From Sporosarcina sp. BP05 (GTDB lineage Bacteria > Bacillota > Bacilli > Bacillales_A > Planococcaceae): a stretch of 55,786 bases of DNA. Below the pieces are notes generated by a model. It did no database searches. It was not told the origin of the DNA and was given only the letters and a program-made list of their open reading frames with translations. Below, one piece after another: positions 25,767-35,629 of this stretch. Every line of letters starts with the position of its first letter. Position 1 is the first letter of the stretch. The stretch is taken from the NCBI RefSeq assembly GCF_014282005.1, contig NZ_JACFTD010000021.1:1-55786 (forward strand). The letters run 5' to 3'. The position numbers and the translations under genes are program-made.

Positions 25767-28061
25767 TTAACTCTTAAGTACAGCCAATTGACTTTCCCTA
25801 ACTTCTTTCGCCGCCTCTACCATTATCTTCAAAGCGCCTATCGTCTCTTCTTCTTTTCTTGTTTTCAAGCCGCAATCTGGGTTAATCCAAAATTGTTTCG
25901 GATTAATGGTTTTGAGTGCACGATTAATATTTTGTTTCATTTCTTCCTTACTTGGAACACGTGGGCTATGGATGTCATAAACACCCAGGCCAATTTCTTT
26001 ATCATACGTATTGTTCTCAAATGCAGCGATAATTTCGCCATGACTTCTTGACGTTTCAATTGAAATAACATCCGCATCCAACGCGCTAATTGATTTGATA
26101 ATGCCGCTAAATTCCGAGTAACACATATGTGTATGGATTTGCGTATCATTTTCAACAGAAGAAGTTGCCAGTTTGAATGCATAGACAGCAGCATCCAAAT
26201 AGCTTTCACGTTTTTCTAGATCCAACGGTAAACCTTCTCGAAGTGCAGGCTCATCTACTTGAATCATGCGGATACCGTTCTTTTCAAGCTCTTCAATCTC
26301 TTTACGCAGTGCAAATGCAATTTGGTTCAATACGTCGAAACGTGGAATGTCATCCCGTACAAACGACCAATTTAATATCGTTACAGGACCCGTCAACATG
26401 CCTTTTACCGGCTTCGTCGTTAACGTTTGGGCATAGACACTTTCTTTCACAGTAATAGGTTCACTAAACGCAACATCACCTAAAATGAGTGGCGGCTTGA
26501 CGCAACGCGAACCATATGACTGAACCCAGCCAAACTGTGATACTGCAAACCCTTCGAACTTTTCACCAAAGTATTCAACCATATCTGTTCGTTCAAATTC
26601 ACCATGAACCAAAACGTCAATGCCAATGTCTTCTTGAATTTCAATCCACTTGTCAATCTGATCTTTGATAAATTGCTCGTAGGCCTCATTCGTTATTTCA
26701 CCTTTACGCCATTTAGATCTTGTCTGTCTGACTTCTGGCGTCTGCGGTAAACTCCCGATTGTCGTTGTCGGCAGAAGAGGTAAATTAAAGCGTTTTTGCT
26801 GTTCAATAATCCGTTCCGCAAATGGCAATGAACGATTTACATCTTGCTCAGTTAAATTTTCAATCGTTTCTTTCACTTCAACATTTTGTCGATACTTCGA
26901 GTTATTTAGACGAGCAAGTGCATTTCTGCTCTCCTCTAGTCCTGTTGCAATCGTTTCAGTTCCATCGTGAACCCCTCTACTAAGGAGGACAATTTCAGCA
27001 AGCTTCTGATCAGCGAATGAAAGACCGCCTTTAATAATTGGATCCAATTTTTCTTCCGTTTCCGTACTAACAGGAACGTGAAGAAGTGAAGAAGAAGGTT
27101 GAACAATCAAGCGGCTTTTATCAACATGTAACTGGATTTCTTCTAATAGCGTTACTTTTTTATCTAGATCTGCACGCCATACATTTCGACCGTCAATAAC
27201 ACCCGCCGCAAGTACTTTGTCTTGAGGGAAACCATATTTCTGTAACAATTCAAGCGAATCGCCATGCACAAAGTCCAGACCGAATCCATGTACTGGCAAC
27301 GCAACAACCGCTTCATAATTAGCTACTTTTTCAAAATACGTTTGTAGGATAATCTTTAATTGTGGCACCGCTTCATGGATTGCTGCGTACGCCTGTTGCA
27401 CATGTTGGAAATCTTCTTCCGACAACTTACTTGTAAGAATCGGCTCATCAACCTGAACCCACTTGGCCCCTGCTTCTACAAGTTCTTTCAATACTTCGAT
27501 ATATAACGGCGTAAACTGTTGCAGTAAAGTAGGGAAATTCTCTTCGCCGAAAGACTTTGCCAGTTTAATATATGTAACTGGACCTAGGATAACGGGCTTG
27601 CCGTCAATACCTAGCTTTTCTTTTGCTTCTTTATAAAAAGCGAGAGGACGGTTTTCAACTAGTTGTGGCGTTACACCTTCTAGTTCCGGAACAATATAGT
27701 GATAGTTTGTATTAAACCATTTCGTCATTTCTGAAGCAACTGCATCCTTCGTTCCACGGGCAATTGCAAAATACGTTTCCAAAGGCACTTTACCACCTGT
27801 ATACTCAAAGCGTGTTGGTACCACGCCAAACATAATCGATGTATCCAGTACATGGTCATATAATGAGAAATCTCCAACAGGAATAAGATCGACACCGAAT
27901 TCTTTTTGCTTCTGCAAACTTTCTAATCGAATTGTTTCCGTTGTTTTCAATAGCTGTTCTTCTGAATTTGCCCCATTCCAAAAACTTTCCAACGCCCTTT
28001 TCCATTCACGTTTTCCACCAATTCTTGGATACCCACTAATTGAACTTTGTACTTTTACCAT
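25767..28061 (-). CDS. metE: Cobalamin-independent methionine synthase
   Basis: Transfers the methyl group of 5-methyltetrahydrofolate (polyglutamate) to homocysteine. The 764-residue length is normal. Visible: [20 protein letters not shown] at the N-terminus; in the catalytic C-terminal half [59 protein letters not shown], and the zinc ligands His and Cys in [10 protein letters not shown] and Cys in [10 protein letters not shown]. The ATG has AAAGGGG upstream. It is the second gene of a leftward operon, 45 bases after yitJ, under the SAM-I riboswitch at 30139-30243. Confidence 0.96.
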   Translation of the reverse strand: MVKVQSSISGYPRIGGKREWKRALESFWNGANSEEQLLKTTETIRLESLQKQKEFGVDLIPVGDFSLYDHVLDTSIMFGVVPTRFEYTGGKVPLETYFAIARGTKDAVASEMTKWFNTNYHYIVPELEGVTPQLVENRPLAFYKEAKEKLGIDGKPVILGPVTYIKLAKSFGEENFPTLLQQFTPLYIEVLKELVEAGAKWVQVDEPILTSKLSEEDFQHVQQAYAAIHEAVPQLKIILQTYFEKVANYEAVVALPVHGFGLDFVHGDSLELLQKYGFPQDKVLAAGVIDGRNVWRADLDKKVTLLEEIQLHVDKSRLIVQPSSSLLHVPVSTETEEKLDPIIKGGLSFADQKLAEIVLLSRGVHDGTETIATGLEESRNALARLNNSKYRQNVEVKETIENLTEQDVNRSLPFAERIIEQQKRFNLPLLPTTTIGSLPQTPEVRQTRSKWRKGEITNEAYEQFIKDQIDKWIEIQEDIGIDVLVHGEFERTDMVEYFGEKFEGFAVSQFGWVQSYGSRCVKPPLILGDVAFSEPITVKESVYAQTLTTKPVKGMLTGPVTILNWSFVRDDIPRFDVLNQIAFALRKEIEELEKNGIRMIQVDEPALREGLPLDLEKRESYLDAAVYAFKLATSSVENDTQIHTHMCYSEFSGIIKSISALDADVISIETSRSHGEIIAAFENNTYDKEIGLGVYDIHSPRVPSKEEMKQNINRALKTINPKQFWINPDCGLKTRKEEETIGALKIMVEAAKEVRESQLAVLKS

Positions 28062-28106
28062 TGTATGTTAGCCCCTTTATTTTTTATTTTATTTTTTCAA
28101 TCCATT

Positions 28107-29984
28107 TTAATACACGACACTCTCGGTTTGAATCACCTCCCTTGCTACAATCGCGTCCACTTTACCGTGTATATATTCCGTCAACTGTACAGTCATGTCA
28201 TAGCGCATAAAGGGAGTGATTAAATAGATGCCATGAAAATGCTCAAGCGCCACATCAATCAATTCCTTAGAAACCTCTAAACCTTCTCTCGTAGACTGCT
28301 CACGATTACCATCTAACAAAGCCATTCTTGCACGTACTTGGTCCGTCAACTTAATGCCAGGTACCTCATTGTGTAGAAACTCGGCGTTTTGCGACGAGGT
28401 CAGCGGCATAATTCCGATGTAAATTGGCGTCTCAATATGTTTTGTCGCCTCGTATACTTCAATAATCTTCTCCGCGCTATAGATAGGCTGCGTGATAAAA
28501 TAGTCGGCTCCTGCTTCTATTTTTTTCTCTAATCTTTCCACGGCGCGATCTAAATGCCGCACATTCGGATTAAAGGCCGCTGCCACAGTAAAGGACGTCT
28601 TCTGTTGCAATGACTTCCCAGACTTGGAAATGCCTTCATTGAATTGCTTTATGAGTTGGATCAATTCAAAAGATGTCATATCGAATACAGACGTTGCTCC
28701 GGGGAATTCACCGATTTTTGTGGGATCCCCCGTAATTGCCAATAACTCAGTGATACCTAATGTGTGTAATCCCATGAGATGTGACTGCAATCCAATTAAA
28801 TTGCGATCCCGACACGTAATATGGACAAGAGGCGTTGCACCAATATTTTGTTTAACAAGTGACGCCATTGAAGCATTACATATTCTTGGTGTTGCCAATG
28901 AATTATCGGCCAATGTAATGGCATCCACACCAGCATCCTTTAACGCCTGCGCCCCCTTAAAGAACTCACTCGTATTTAAATGTTTGGGTGCATCAAGTTC
29001 AACAATTATCGAATGCCTTTTTTTCACTGTTTCAAGCAATGTTGGCGGTTTCGATTCCTTTGACGGCGACTCTACAATTCCTATTTCCGCTTCCTTCTTT
29101 TCAACAAATTTCTCTTGAATCGGTTCACGATTTGTAAGTCCTTTCACAAGTGCACGAATATGTTCTGGCGTCGTCCCACAACATCCACCTATTAAACTGA
29201 CCCCTTCTTTTCGAAAATTCATTGCAAATTTCTCGAAATATTCAGGCTCATTTTCGTAAAACAATTTCCCATCCTTATATCCCGGATAACTAGCATTCGG
29301 ATAGACCGAGAGTAAAGCGCGCTTCATCAATGGAACCGTTTCTAAAGACTCTAACATATGATGGGGACCGAGGCGGCAGTTGACACCAACGATATCCGCG
29401 CCTAGATCTTCCAACTGTTGCAAAGCATCCGCTAGCTCCAACCCATTTTGAAGTACCCCAGCTTCATGCATTGAAACGTTCGTAATAATTGGGATATCTG
29501 TCTCCTCACGTGCAATTTTCAGCACCGTTGTTAATTCATCAAAATCGTAATAAGTTTCTAAAAGTAGGCCATCCACTCCCTCTAGAAGTAGGCAATACAA
29601 TTGTTCCCTAAAGCTGCGCTTGATTTCCTCCTCGGTACCAATGGATGTTCGAGATCCATGAATACCCCCGATAGTCCCTAGGATGAACGTATCATTACCA
29701 GCGGCTTTTTTGGCAATTTGGACTGCTGCTTTATTTATTTTTTTTACACTGTCCTCCAAACCATAACGTGCTAACTTAATATAATTGGCGCCATACGTAT
29801 TCGTTTGAATAATATCCGCACCTGCCTCTATATAGGCCCGATGGATGTGAAGCACTTGTTCAGGATGCGTCAAGTTCAGCTCCTCAAAACATAGATCCAC
29901 ACCGTGTGTATAGAGAAGAGTTCCCATTGCTCCATCACCAATCAAAATGCGTTCTTTCATAGTCTCTACTAGATTCATTACCAT
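28107..29984 (-). CDS. yitJ: Bifunctional homocysteine methyltransferase / methylene-THF reductase
   Basis: A 625-residue fusion. Residues 1-300 are a homocysteine S-methyltransferase domain ([36 protein letters not shown], and the zinc-binding [14 protein letters not shown]). Residues 320-610 are a MetF-like 5,10-methylenetetrahydrofolate reductase ([62 protein letters not shown]). The reductase supplies the methyl donor used by MetE downstream. B. subtilis YitJ has the same fusion and is also behind an S-box. I use the ATG at 29984, six bases after GGAG. Confidence 0.93.
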   Translation of the reverse strand: MVMNLVETMKERILIGDGAMGTLLYTHGVDLCFEELNLTHPEQVLHIHRAYIEAGADIIQTNTYGANYIKLARYGLEDSVKKINKAAVQIAKKAAGNDTFILGTIGGIHGSRTSIGTEEEIKRSFREQLYCLLLEGVDGLLLETYYDFDELTTVLKIAREETDIPIITNVSMHEAGVLQNGLELADALQQLEDLGADIVGVNCRLGPHHMLESLETVPLMKRALLSVYPNASYPGYKDGKLFYENEPEYFEKFAMNFRKEGVSLIGGCCGTTPEHIRALVKGLTNREPIQEKFVEKKEAEIGIVESPSKESKPPTLLETVKKRHSIIVELDAPKHLNTSEFFKGAQALKDAGVDAITLADNSLATPRICNASMASLVKQNIGATPLVHITCRDRNLIGLQSHLMGLHTLGITELLAITGDPTKIGEFPGATSVFDMTSFELIQLIKQFNEGISKSGKSLQQKTSFTVAAAFNPNVRHLDRAVERLEKKIEAGADYFITQPIYSAEKIIEVYEATKHIETPIYIGIMPLTSSQNAEFLHNEVPGIKLTDQVRARMALLDGNREQSTREGLEVSKELIDVALEHFHGIYLITPFMRYDMTVQLTEYIHGKVDAIVAREVIQTESVVY

Positions 29985-30075
29985 CACTTACTCCTTTCAC
30001 TTTCCTCGAGTCCCGCCCCAAAATTTTTTCCTCGTTCTTTAAAATAAGTTACTTATTGGAATAAATTATTAAAAT

Positions 30076-30118
30076 AAAAAAGAGCCTCTTCCTGTGTTAC
30101 ATAAAGGAAGTAGACTCT
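30076..30118 (-). terminator. Riboswitch terminator before yitJ
   Basis: On the minus strand AGAGTCTACTTCC pairs with GGAAGAGGCTCT around a 13-base loop and is followed by TTTTTTAT. It is the expression platform of the S-box. Confidence 0.88.
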
Positions 30119-30138
30119 AAATCTGAATAAGTCTTCTC

Positions 30139-30243
30139 CTCATCTACCAAGTCGTTTTATCGACTTGCTGGAATTAGCACCATGCCACAAAATGGCGGTT
30201 GCTGAGGTGTCATCGGGCCAGTCCCTATACCTCTCTAGATAAG
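30139..30243 (-). promoter_or_regulatory. SAM-I riboswitch (S-box) of yitJ-metE
   Basis: On the minus strand the S-box core is visible: CTTATCTAGAGAGGTATAGG, GACTGGCCCGATGACACCTC, AGCAACC, GGTGCTAATTCCAGC and GATGAG closing P1. It controls the last steps of methionine synthesis in parallel with the metI S-box. Confidence 0.95.
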
Positions 30244-30600
30244 AAAAACTATTAAGTTGGTTTTGCTTCGTTACGTTATTACAGACTTTACATCATTGTT
30301 GGAAAATTAGCAACACATTTACATAAATTAATTAATTGTTTCATAGTTTCAGTTTGTTTTTCCACCCAAACACCCTAGTTACTTGAATAGGATTTTGCTA
30401 TCCTTGATATAATTAATCAAGTCCCCTCAGCTACACTCACCGATTTCATTCAACAAAAAGAGAACTGAGCGCACATAACAATATTACGACTAATGACCAC
30501 CGTCCCCACCATAACCCTGCATATAATAAACTATAAGAACAATAACGAACGACCAGTATACTCAGTTGTTGTTCCCATCAAATTGAAGGGAGGTCATTGA
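30244..30600. other. 357-base stretch without a supported gene
   Basis: It must hold the leftward promoter of the yitJ transcript and the rightward promoter of the small membrane protein gene, but I find no close match to a consensus. A minus-strand frame near 30495-30565 reads a hydrophobic run ending in GYGGDGGH but has no start codon. Confidence 0.45.
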
Positions 30601-30601
30601 C

Positions 30602-30799
30602 TTGAAAACTTCCTTAGGCATCTGGATTGGTTGGCTAGCAATAATTTTAGCGGCTGTAGGGTTCTTTTATGCACCTTATTGGTTAGGTGGTGGCGCACTC
30701 GTTTTAGGCTTAGTTTGTTTAGCTTTTCCACAAAAAGCGTTGGCATGGATTTCAATCCTGCTTGGAGCCATTGTGATAGTAATTACGATGTTCCAGTAG
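30602..30799 (+). CDS. Small two-helix membrane protein
   Basis: A 65-residue protein made almost only of hydrophobic sequence, with two or three membrane segments (about 6-25, 27-45 and 47-64) and a GGGA turn. The start is TTG at 30602 with GGGAGG eight bases upstream, which makes it a probable gene. Short proteins of this type are common in Bacillales; I do not recognise a function. It is followed by a strong terminator and is convergent with the TetR gene. Confidence 0.7.
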   Translation: MKTSLGIWIGWLAIILAAVGFFYAPYWLGGGALVLGLVCLAFPQKALAWISILLGAIVIVITMFQ

Positions 30800-30813
30800 C
30801 CGGATAATAAATG

Positions 30814-30858
30814 ATAGTTTAAGGCATGTTTGGGTTCTCTACCATACATGCCTTTTTC
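30814..30858. terminator. Terminator between small membrane gene and tetR gene
   Basis: AAGGCATGT pairs with ACATGCCTT around a 16-base loop, with TTTTCGTTT after it on the plus strand and A-rich sequence on the other side. Confidence 0.8.
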
Positions 30859-30887
30859 GTTTGATTAGTATGCTTGCAATCTACCAG

Positions 30888-31505
30888 TTAATTTTTTCGT
30901 AATCCAGCCACATGGGCAGGACCCCAAAATGTCGTTTGTGATAACATATGTGCCATTTCTTGTGGTGATCTATCCATTCCACTCTCCAGCCAACATTGTA
31001 TGACTCCCAGATGCGCAGAACTTACGTAGGCGACTAAATAATCAAGCGGAATCACCATGTTTTCTTCATTCATGAAATTACTAAACTTATAAAGCATTTT
31101 CTTTTTTATGAATTCCTTTAATCGAACTTGAAAAGATGGATTTCCATTCGGTCCTAAAATAACCTTCATAAATTCAAAATTCTCTTCGAGGAATTCAAAT
31201 AACTTTATTACAAAAGGGAGTGGTTGCTCAACTTGAAGATCGTTTGTATAATTCTGATTCACTGCTTTCCAAGCTTCCTCTCCAATTCTATCCAGTTCCT
31301 CAAAAATCTCTCCTTCGCTTTGTTCCAATAAATCATACTTATCTTTGTAATGTAGATAGAATGTCCCTCTATTGATGTCAGCCTTTTCCGTCAAATCACT
31401 TACTGTTATCGCTTCAAATCCTTTTTCCTCCATCAATCCTGTAAATGCATCTCGGATCAACCGTCTTGTCCGAACAATAGGTCGATCCATTTTCTTCTTT
31501 TCCAT
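30888..31505 (-). CDS. TetR/AcrR-family transcriptional regulator
   Basis: A 205-residue regulator with an N-terminal TetR helix-turn-helix: TRRLIRDAFTGLMEEKGFEA, ITVSDLTEKADINRGTFYLH, YKDKYDLLEQ. The C-terminal half fits the TetR_C_33/YhgD-like group (EFMKVILGPNGNP, YVSSAHLGVIQCWLESGM). It is divergent from the YhgE-like gene; in B. subtilis the yhgD (TetR) and yhgE genes are also neighbours. It most likely represses that gene and itself through a site in the 163-base gap (palindrome at 31575-31586). Confidence 0.88.
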   Translation of the reverse strand: MEKKKMDRPIVRTRRLIRDAFTGLMEEKGFEAITVSDLTEKADINRGTFYLHYKDKYDLLEQSEGEIFEELDRIGEEAWKAVNQNYTNDLQVEQPLPFVIKLFEFLEENFEFMKVILGPNGNPSFQVRLKEFIKKKMLYKFSNFMNEENMVIPLDYLVAYVSSAHLGVIQCWLESGMDRSPQEMAHMLSQTTFWGPAHVAGLRKN

Positions 31506-31574
31506 GACATTCGCTCCTTTTTACAGACGATATCAAACATATTCCTTCTATTTGTTGATTAGTAAACAGATTTC

Positions 31575-31615
31575 AATCAATTGATTATTGATGTTATTGG
31601 TATTTCAATTATAAT
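31575..31615 (+). promoter_or_regulatory. Promoter and palindrome before the YhgE-like gene
   Basis: TTGATG (31588-31593), a 16-base spacer and a perfect TATAAT (31610-31615) form a good promoter about 55 bases before the start codon. The palindrome AATCAATTGATT (31575-31586) touches the -35 region and is a candidate operator for the divergent TetR regulator. Confidence 0.55.
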
Positions 31616-31668
31616 ATACACTTAGGTCACTATTCAACAATCTGTTCATTATAAGAGGAGGTTTTACC

Positions 31669-32847
31669 ATGAATGTCTTAAAAAATAAATTAGCATTTAT
31701 TTCACCCATTGCTGTCATTGCCATCATTTTCATTTTTTCATTAACGCTTATACCATCCATTAGTCCAGCGCCTAAAGATATGCCCGTTGCAATTGTTAAC
31801 GAGGACTTAGGAGCTGAACTCCCGAATAATATGGATAGGAATATGGGTAACACATTAGTCGAAAACATCCGTTCACAAGCCATACCCGGTCAAGATTCGC
31901 CAATCAAATGGATTGAAGTGAACAGCTTGGCAGAAGTCCAAAAAGGATTGGATGAAAAGAAATATTATGCTGCATTAGTGATTCCGGAAGATTTCAGTAA
32001 AAATCAAGTTTCCCTTCAAACGCCAAAACCGACTTCACCTGAAATTCAGATTTTAGTGAATCAGGGTATGAACCCGTTGGCGGCTAATATGGCGGGACAG
32101 ATATTAAATGGAATCGTCGACGGAATAAACGCTAACGTCCGAACACAGCTATTGGAAGGTTTCGAAATGCAAGGAGGAACGATTACAACAGAGCAGGCGG
32201 CTCTTCTCGTTTCCCCAATTATAAAAAAGGTCATCAACGTCAATGAAATCGGAACAAAGAGCGCGAACGGAAATGCACCCGTTACAATGTTCCAGCCAAT
32301 CTGGATGGGAAGCATTGCTGGGGCGACTATTATTTTCATAACACTTAGCAAGACTGTATTTAGAAACCGTAAAGATAGGTTGGTAGGCGTTTCCATCCAG
32401 GTATTAATAGGTGCAGTTCTTGCGCTTATCGCAGGATTCGGGTTGACATGGTTAGCTAGTACGATGCTCGGTTTAGACATTCCGAAGTTTGGTGATACCG
32501 GCTTATTCCTGTCACTCACCTACTTTACTTTCTTCTTAATGATTTCGGCAGTTCTTATGTGGCTAGGGATTAAAGGCATTCCTATCTTCGTGATTATGCT
32601 GTTCTTCGGAGCACCACTGCTAGCAATGCCACCGGAGTTCATGTCTTCGTTCTATCGTGATTGGATTAACTCTTGGCTTCCAATGCGCCATATGATTGAA
32701 GGGCTTCGTGAACTGTTCTTCTTTGGCAAAGGATTTGGCTGGAGCCACCCTGTTCAAATGTTGACATGGATAGGTCTTGGAAGCCTTGTTGTATTATTTG
32801 GTTCTGTATTTAAAAAAGGACCTAAAGATGAAACAGTGAAAAAGTAA
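31669..32847 (+). CDS. YhgE/Pip-like membrane protein (ABC-2 type)
   Basis: A 392-residue protein with one N-terminal membrane segment (about 9-29), a large outer domain (30-205) and five C-terminal segments, the layout of the ABC-2 type/YhgE-Pip group. The outer-domain start PKDMPVAIVNEDLGAELPNN and YYAALVIPEDFSKN are typical. The C-terminal part with WLPMRHMIEGLRELFFFGKG is also usual. Members include the phage infection protein Pip and drug-resistance related permeases; no ATPase gene is adjacent. Control by the divergent TetR regulator is likely, perhaps in response to a membrane-active compound. Confidence 0.83.
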   Translation: MNVLKNKLAFISPIAVIAIIFIFSLTLIPSISPAPKDMPVAIVNEDLGAELPNNMDRNMGNTLVENIRSQAIPGQDSPIKWIEVNSLAEVQKGLDEKKYYAALVIPEDFSKNQVSLQTPKPTSPEIQILVNQGMNPLAANMAGQILNGIVDGINANVRTQLLEGFEMQGGTITTEQAALLVSPIIKKVINVNEIGTKSANGNAPVTMFQPIWMGSIAGATIIFITLSKTVFRNRKDRLVGVSIQVLIGAVLALIAGFGLTWLASTMLGLDIPKFGDTGLFLSLTYFTFFLMISAVLMWLGIKGIPIFVIMLFFGAPLLAMPPEFMSSFYRDWINSWLPMRHMIEGLRELFFFGKGFGWSHPVQMLTWIGLGSLVVLFGSVFKKGPKDETVKK

Positions 32848-32859
32848 GTCATGCATACT

Positions 32860-32908
32860 AAAACAGCCCAGTGATGCGATTATTACTCGCTTCACCGGGC
32901 TGTTTTAA
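32860..32908 (+). terminator. Terminator after the YhgE-like gene
   Basis: AAAACAGCCCAGTGA pairs with TCACCGGGCTGTTTT with one mismatch around a 16-base loop and is followed by TTTTAATT. Confidence 0.85.
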
Positions 32909-32914
32909 TTATTG

Positions 32915-33051
32915 ACTTCGGACTGAAGTCAAACATTGTAAAAGTTTCTTTCAGAGTCAAACTATGAAATTCTTTAAACATCCAGAAAACAGCATCGTTC
33001 ACATATGATGCAATGAATAACGGCATGACAATCTTCTTCACAGCTTCTTTG
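32915..33051 (-). pseudogene. gntP: Remnant of gluconate permease gene gntP
   Basis: Directly after the gntK stop codon the minus strand reads, in one frame, a piece of a GntP-type permease: VNDAVFWMFKEFHSLTLKET, preceded by KKIVMPLFIASY. This corresponds to the HVND-GFW-FKE segment near the C-terminus of gluconate permeases. Only about 45 codons remain, with no start codon of its own and no more than a few codons before it. In B. subtilis gntP follows gntK, so this is best explained by a deletion that removed most of gntP. Confidence 0.62.
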
Positions 33052-34596
33052 TTACTTTTTAATTAACCCCCTCTGATAATTCGCAATACTTGTATATTCC
33101 TTTTCCAATACTCTCGATAAATTAATGAATATCGGTAATAGTTTTCTATACTCTTGTACATCAGAATCCACAGGTTTGTGCTTATAAGTACTGCCAACCA
33201 TTTCAGAAACAACTTCAAATGATTCAATTTTCCCCGTGGCATAGAGTCCTAAGATACAAGCACCTAGACATGAACTCTCATAACTTTCCGGGACAATTAC
33301 TTCCAAATCGAATATGTCGGCCATCATTTGGCGCCATACTTCCGATCTTGCGAAACCACCAGTTGCTTGAATTCGAATAACTGGTTCATCCATAACTTCA
33401 ATTAGTGCTAAAAATACTGTGAACAGATTATAAATCACACCTTCAAGAGCCGCCCGAATCATATGTTCTTTCTTATGCGTCATCGTCAAACCAAAAAATG
33501 AGCCGCGCACGTCAGGATTCCACAATGGTGCACGTTCACCTGCTAGGTATGGATGGAATAACAACCCATCAGATCCTGGTCTTACACGTTCAGCAATCTT
33601 CGTTAACACTTCATAAGGATCAATGCCAAGCCTTTTTGCTGTTTCTACTTCTGATGATGCAAATTCATCTCTAATCCAGCGAAGTACCATTCCACCATTG
33701 TTTACTGGCCCGCCAATGACCCAATGATTCTCGGTTAATGCATAGCAAAATATTCGTCCCTTTTCGTCTGTCTGAGGGCGGTCAATGACTGTTCGTATTG
33801 CACCACTTGTCCCAATTGTTACCGCTACTTCACCCTTACCTATTGCATTCACACCTATATTAGAAAGTACTCCATCACTTGCACCGATAACAAACGAAGT
33901 TTGCGGATCGATGCCTAGCTGTCTTGCTATTCCAGCGTTACAGTTGTTGAAAATCTCAGTTGTTGGTACCAGCTCAGATAGCTGCCCCGGTGTAATACCC
34001 GCGATTTCCAAAGCTTCTTCATCCCAATTCAATTTTTCCAAATTCATCATACCCATTGCTGACGCCAATGAATGATCTACAACATAGCGATCAAAAAGCT
34101 TCTTAAAAACATATTCTTTAATGCCTATATACTTTTTAGCCTTGTCAGCTATTTCAAGACGCTCATGTACAATCCATGCAATTTTGCTTAATGGTGACAT
34201 TGGGTGAATAGGTGTTCCAGTTCGCTTGTACACTTCATGACCATTTAACTCTTCTTTAATTTTACGTGCCCAAGCTTCACTTCGATTATCCGCCCAAGTG
34301 ATGCACTGCGTTAGCGGCTGATCATTTTCATCCATCGCAATAACACTATGCATCGCACTACTAAATGAAATGAACGATAACTTTTCTGGAGAGATTTGAG
34401 ATTTCCTAATTACAGTTGAAATTGCTTGTAATACAGCCTGATATATTTCTTCTGGATTCTGTTCAGCTGTCGAAATATCTGGTGTGCAAAGTGGATAGCC
34501 AATATTTTCTTGTTGGGATATTTCTCCTTTTTCTGTAAATAAAACTGCTTTCGTACTCGTCGTCCCTATATCTACGCCTAACATATAATTCGTCAC
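33052..34596 (-). CDS. gntK: Gluconokinase (FGGY family)
   Basis: Phosphorylates D-gluconate to 6-phosphogluconate. A 514-residue FGGY kinase very close to B. subtilis GntK: MLGVDIGTTSTKAVLFTEKG, YPLCTPDISTAEQNPEEIYQ, FSSAMHSVIAMDENDQPLTQ, CITWADNRSEAW, GTSGAIRTV, GPVNNGGMVLRW, and GGFARSEVWRQMMADIF. Three GTG codons compete as start; the one at 34596 gives MTNYMLG, like the known N-terminus. It follows gntR with almost no gap. Without gntP in place the cell needs another gluconate importer for it to be useful. Confidence 0.93.
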   Translation of the reverse strand: MTNYMLGVDIGTTSTKAVLFTEKGEISQQENIGYPLCTPDISTAEQNPEEIYQAVLQAISTVIRKSQISPEKLSFISFSSAMHSVIAMDENDQPLTQCITWADNRSEAWARKIKEELNGHEVYKRTGTPIHPMSPLSKIAWIVHERLEIADKAKKYIGIKEYVFKKLFDRYVVDHSLASAMGMMNLEKLNWDEEALEIAGITPGQLSELVPTTEIFNNCNAGIARQLGIDPQTSFVIGASDGVLSNIGVNAIGKGEVAVTIGTSGAIRTVIDRPQTDEKGRIFCYALTENHWVIGGPVNNGGMVLRWIRDEFASSEVETAKRLGIDPYEVLTKIAERVRPGSDGLLFHPYLAGERAPLWNPDVRGSFFGLTMTHKKEHMIRAALEGVIYNLFTVFLALIEVMDEPVIRIQATGGFARSEVWRQMMADIFDLEVIVPESYESSCLGACILGLYATGKIESFEVVSEMVGSTYKHKPVDSDVQEYRKLLPIFINLSRVLEKEYTSIANYQRGLIKK

Positions 34597-34601
34597 CACT
34601 A

Positions 34602-35321
34602 TCACTCACTTCCTTTAGTAAGCATTTGTTGCGACATCCAAAGGTCTTCCACTTTTCCTTGCACATCATCGAAGTTTTGGTGCAATGCTTGAATCATAAT
34701 ATCTCTATCTTTTATTTTTATGGCTTCAATGTAAACCTTATGATTTTTCAAGATACGAGGAAAATCATCGTATTTTTCCTCTAAACGCATTCGCATCGAT
34801 AAAAGAATTAAACTTTCCATCACAGGTTTCGTGTTATTCCAAATCAACATGATGTAGGAATGGTCAATTGAACGAATAATTGTTTCATGAAATAAGACAT
34901 CCTGATAAGAGAACTCATCTGCATCTCTGTATTTAATGGCGACTTCCATCATTTCATGAATTTTACTTAGTTCTTTTACTAATTCACTTGTGTCCATTTT
35001 AACAATCCGTTCATAAACGAAAGTTTCTATCAGTAAACGAACATCGTAAATTTCCTTGATATCCTTCTCGGATAACCCAACTACAACCGCGCCCATTCTT
35101 TCTAATCGAATAATATTTTCTGATGCCAATACTTTTAATGCCTCCCGGATAGGAGAACGACTTACTTCAAATTCCAACGCTAATTTATTTTCCGATAAAA
35201 CAGTACCCTTTTCTATCATGCCAGAAATAATCCGCATTCTAAGCTCGCACGCTAAACGTACTCCCATGGAAGCGTTCGCAATCCATTTTAAAGGATATAT
35301 ATATTCCTTTTTTCCACCCAT
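34602..35321 (-). CDS. gntR: Gluconate operon repressor (GntR/FadR subfamily)
   Basis: A 239-residue GntR-type regulator, very like B. subtilis GntR along its whole length: YPLKWIANASMGVRLACELR, the helix-turn-helix LSENKLALEFEVSRSPIREA, the FCD-domain part YQDVLFHETIIRSIDHSYIM and the end HQNFDDVQGKVEDLW. It represses the gnt operon unless gluconate is present. The perfect 24-bp palindrome at 35347-35370 just upstream contains the GntR operator. The gene is first in the operon and touches gntK. Confidence 0.93.
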   Translation of the reverse strand: MGGKKEYIYPLKWIANASMGVRLACELRMRIISGMIEKGTVLSENKLALEFEVSRSPIREALKVLASENIIRLERMGAVVVGLSEKDIKEIYDVRLLIETFVYERIVKMDTSELVKELSKIHEMMEVAIKYRDADEFSYQDVLFHETIIRSIDHSYIMLIWNNTKPVMESLILLSMRMRLEEKYDDFPRILKNHKVYIEAIKIKDRDIMIQALHQNFDDVQGKVEDLWMSQQMLTKGSE

Positions 35322-35346
35322 ATGCTCACTCCCTCACCTGAAGGTC

Positions 35347-35370
35347 AATATACTTGTATACAAGTATATT
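35347..35370. promoter_or_regulatory. GntR operator
   Basis: AATATACTTGTA and TACAAGTATATT form a perfect 24-bp palindrome 26 bases before the gntR start codon. Its core ATACTTGTATACAAGTAT is the operator known for B. subtilis GntR. Confidence 0.9.
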
Positions 35371-35388
35371 AGTTCGATTAGGATTAAA

Positions 35389-35402
35389 TGTAAACGCTTT
35401 TA
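35389..35402. promoter_or_regulatory. Catabolite response element (cre)
   Basis: TGTAAACGCTTTTA matches the CcpA site consensus TGWAANCGNTNWCA except for one base. It lies upstream of the gnt promoter region, consistent with carbon catabolite repression. Confidence 0.65.
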
Positions 35403-35513
35403 TGTAGGATAAGAAAATAACTCCAATCTTTTATTGTGGAAGCTACTTTTACTGAAGGCGGATCAGTGACAACTAAATAGTCAGTATGCTCTTGCACTAA
35501 AATTGAACAGACA

Positions 35514-35556
35514 AAAAAAGGCTCATTACTTTCCGAAAAAAGTTTGAGCCTATTGA
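35514..35556 (-). terminator. Terminator after the coiled-coil repeat gene
   Basis: On the minus strand AGGCTCA pairs with TGAGCCT around a large loop that may pair partly, followed by TTTTTTTGTC. It ends the leftward spore-surface operon; nothing else is seen in the 35403-35629 gap. Confidence 0.75.
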
Positions 35557-35629
35557 GTTATAGGTGAATAGGGGGAACTTGAATGCAATCTACTTCACTC
35601 GCCGCCATCGCATTATTAAACTATAGTCG

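Noticed and set aside
30495..30565. Minus-strand tiny ORF with hydrophobic run and GYGGDGGH tail, like small sporulation proteins
   Set aside because: No start codon or ribosome site in frame.
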